DNA from: Gamarada debralockiae
Lineage: Eukaryota > Ascomycota > Leotiomycetes > Helotiales > Hyphodiscaceae
NCBI GenBank assembly: GCA_002803225.1
Contig: NXFV01001296.1
Span: 1-30,562 of the forward strand
DNA length: 30,562 bases
Direction of reading: 5' to 3'
The notes beneath the pieces are model-generated. The model made no database searches, had not been told where the DNA came from, and was given only the letters and a program-made list of their open reading frames with translations. Position numbers and translations under genes: made by a program. Shown here one piece after another: positions 28,061-30,562 of this stretch; position 1 is the first letter of the stretch; the number at the start of each line of letters is the position of its first letter.

Positions 28061-30562
28061 AGTACTTAGACTTATAATATTATTATCTTTTTTTTAATTT
28101 AAAAAGTTAAAAAATAGACTTTATTAATAATTCTTTTTAAATAATCTTTTATTTAAATTATAAAAATAACTTTTAAATATAAAGACTATAGTTTTATAAA
28201 TATTATATTTTATAACTCTTAAGACTATTAAATTTATATAGTTTTAGTTATTCCTTTAATTAAAAAGTTAATTTATTTTTAGTAAAATTATTATACTTAT
28301 ATTAAAGATAATAATTCTAAAAAGGAAAACTAATTACTAATACTTTATTTTAAGATTATATTAATATATTAGAAAAAAACTAAAGATTAGTTAAAGTTAA
28401 TAGTCTTAGTTATAATTATTTTTATATTTTAAATAGCGTTTAAAATAAAGACTTAATAGATAAGAAGGTAATTTCTTTAAGTAAAATATATAAAAGGAAA
28501 TTATATAAAAGAATAAGTCTTATAATTATAAGAACTAAAACTAATTAATTAAAATACTTAAATAAAAGTTAAGTAACTTTAATAAATTTAAATATTATAC
28601 TTTATCTTTATTTTTTTACTTTTATTAATATAATTATTAATTTTATATTTAATAAAAAAGCTTATATTACTTTTAAGGAAAATAATTTATTAAATAAGAT
28701 ATATAAGATACTAGAAAAAATATATTTAAAATTTAAACTTTCGAGGATAATTAATAATATTTTAATATAATTTTATTTAAATTTATTAATAGACTAAATA
28801 TAATAAGTTTAATTTTATACTAAAGTTTATCTTTAATAAAAATATTTAATAAAATTTAATTAAATTCTTTAAGAGATTATATAATATTAGTCTTTTAAAA
28901 AAGATTAAGCCTTAAAACCTTTTTAATTAACTTATTAAAGTTTATATTATTTAATTTAAAAAGGTTATTAAATATATAAGTAAAAGATTATTTTATTTTA
29001 AGTTAAGTAAGTTTAGCTTTTATCTTTACTTTTTTATAAAGCTTAATCTTATTTTTTTATATTTTACTTTAATTAAAAGCTTTAGTAACTTTAAATTAAA
29101 TAATAAAGTTATTTAAAGTAACTAATTTAGTCTTAAAGTAAGTTTAAGAGATATTAATAATAATTATAACTTAGTTATTAAAGTTAAAATTTATTTTTAT
29201 TAAATATATATAAATCTTTTCTTTAAGAAAATTATTAATATCTTAGTTCTTATTATTTATAATAAAGTAATATTAAATTAAAATTCTTAAGGTATTTAAA
29301 TACTTTATAATACTTTAAGTTAAAATAATATTAGCTTTAGTAGTATTTATATTAGCTTAAGTATAAGTAATTTCTTATTTTTAATTTTACTTTACTTAAA
29401 TATTATTAGCTTAATAAGTAATATTAAAATTATATTAAGTTCCTTTAATCTTTAAAATAATTTACTAAACTTAAAGTATATTTTAATAAAATATAATTTC
29501 TTTACTACTTTCTCTTTAAAGTTTAAAGTAAAGCTTTTTATTAAAGTTTTTATAATAAACTTTACTTTAAATAAACTTTTAAAGTTATAAATATTAATTT
29601 AAATATTTATAAGAGTACTATTCTAGGTTATTATTTTTATTAATATTATAATAAGTATAATAATTAAGTCTTAAATTTCTATTATATTTATTTTTATTAC
29701 TAAAGATATTATATATAATAAATATATTAATTATACTATTAATTAAAAGATTTTAGTTAACTTAAGAGTCTTAAAAGTACTAAAGTATATTATATAATTA
29801 TTAATTAAATTTAAGTTTATATTTACTTTAAAAGCTATTATTTTAATATTTATTTTAATAAAATTTTTAATTTTTAAATCTAAAGTTATTTTAAATAAGT
29901 ATTATATAAAGTTTTTAGTTAATTTTTTTTTAATATCTTATATTATATTAGCTTAAGTAATTTTAAGTTTCTTTAATTATTAAGTTAAATTATTTAAGGA
30001 GTCTTAAGGTTTTATATTTAAAGCTTTAGTTTAATAATAACTTTTATAAAAGTTATAATTAATTAAAAATATTTTATTTAAAGTAAAAATAAGTATAAAA
30101 GTATTAAGAGAAACTAAATAAAACTAAATAAAGTAAGACTTAATATTAGCTAATATAATATTTTTATTAATAGCTAAGATCTTAATAATATTATTTATAA
30201 TACTAATCTTAGAACTTAATATAATAAAGTTATAATTTTTTTTATATTAATTAATAACTTTATTAAATTTATAGACTCTAAAGATTATCTTATAGAATTT
30301 TTTATATACTAAAGTAATCTTATTATCTTAGTTTATATTATACTTTTTAATAATTTTAAAATAAATATAATTAAGTAAAGTATAAAAGAAGAGATTTACT
30401 TTTTTAATATTATTAAAAAGCTTTTTCTTTTTAAAGTTAATAAAGACTTAATAAAATAATTTAATAAAGTCTTTTAATTTAATTTACTTATATTAAGTAA
30501 ATAAGACTAATATATTAAAGAAAAAGTAAGTATACTTTATATAATTATTATTATAATTATAA
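28061..30562. other. A+T block with saturated RIP signature
   Basis: For 2.5 kb the sequence is almost only A and T. The few C bases are nearly always followed by T (sometimes C), and the few G bases are nearly always preceded by A. CpA, CpG and TpG are essentially absent; TTTCGAGG at 28740 is a rare exception. No frame of 60 codons exists. This is what remains when RIP has converted every available site in a repeat. The identity of the ancestral repeat cannot be read. The block continues past the end of the window. Confidence 0.8.

Larger units (their letters stand above)
1..30562. other. RIP-mutated AT-rich genomic compartment
   Basis: Across most of the window C is rarely followed by A and G is rarely preceded by T, whereas TpA is extremely frequent. 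Long frames that read as protein are broken by TAG and TAA but almost never by TGA. This is the pattern left by repeat-induced point mutation, a premeiotic C-to-T process of filamentous ascomycetes that targets CpA in duplicated DNA. Damage is uneven: roughly 6.8-7.1, 7.6-10.7, 12.65-13.1 and 27.9-28.06 kb keep many CpA and TpG steps, while 28.06-30.56 kb is saturated. The call rests on visual composition, not on computed indices. Confidence 0.85.

Noticed and set aside
1..30562. Reassigned genetic code with TAG/TAA as glutamine
   Set aside because: The same CpA/TpG loss is seen outside frames and in tandem repeats, the stop load varies with local RIP intensity, and the intron and kinase look like ordinary ascomycete sequence.
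28061..30562. Mitochondrial insertion or centromere as identity of the A+T block
   Set aside because: No mitochondrial gene motif is readable, and the C-before-T, G-after-A rule is specific to saturated RIP. Centromeric location cannot be judged from sequence alone.
1..30562. tRNA or rRNA genes
   Set aside because: I looked for B-box-like GGTTCRANTCC and conserved rRNA strings and saw none convincing; GGTTCTATGACAG near 13060 lacks the rest of a tRNA.

Overview
The window looks like nuclear DNA of a filamentous ascomycete (Pezizomycotina) that has been heavily damaged by repeat-induced point mutation (RIP). The sequence is AT-rich. TpA is very common, while CpA and TpG are scarce. Almost no open frame exceeds 100 codons. 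Even so, several long stretches read as coherent protein in one frame, interrupted only by TAG and TAA and almost never by TGA. That is the expected result of CAG/CAA (or TGG) codons losing C or G through CpA-to-TpA change on either strand. One spliceosomal-type 56-bp intron is visible, and there is no bacterial gene organisation.

Layout, left to right. 0.5-2.7 kb: a possible but frame-ambiguous coding remnant ending in a 13-bp minisatellite. 4.0-4.7 kb (minus): a coiled-coil coding remnant with a 6-residue repeat. 4.9-5.95 kb (plus): an unrecognised degenerate gene with a Lys/Gly tail. 6.9-8.6 kb (plus): a little-mutated 58-codon ORF followed by a long degenerate frame. 8.7-9.5 kb (minus): a compact protein-kinase pseudogene with one intron, in a GC-richer island. 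10.5-14.9 kb: a cluster of unrelated minisatellites (units of about 54, 18, 13, 15 and 17 bp) and an LTR-like promoter segment. 16.0-18.0 kb (plus): a degenerate gene of about 660 codons with three tandem IQ motifs. 19.0-19.3 kb (minus): a 7-residue-repeat ORF. 20.7-22.25 kb (plus): unrecognised degenerate coding sequence. 23.3-23.6 kb: a second, more mutated copy of the 54-bp array. 23.8-26.6 kb (minus): a nearly full-length degenerate DUF3435 protein, the family of tyrosine recombinases that act as 'captains' of Starship giant transposons. 26.9-27.85 kb (plus): coding remnants around a 15-bp Arg/Glu/Lys-encoding minisatellite. 28.06 kb to the end: an almost pure A+T block in which RIP looks saturated.

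The most interesting reading is that this is the captain end of a dead, RIP-silenced Starship-like element. The captain lies on the minus strand with its 5' end near 26.6 kb. By the usual Starship geometry the element edge would lie to its right (26.6-28.1 kb), and the sequence to its left, including the kinase, the IQ-motif gene and the unrecognised frames, would be cargo. The identity of the DUF3435 gene is well supported by motifs. The boundaries and the cargo status are inference.
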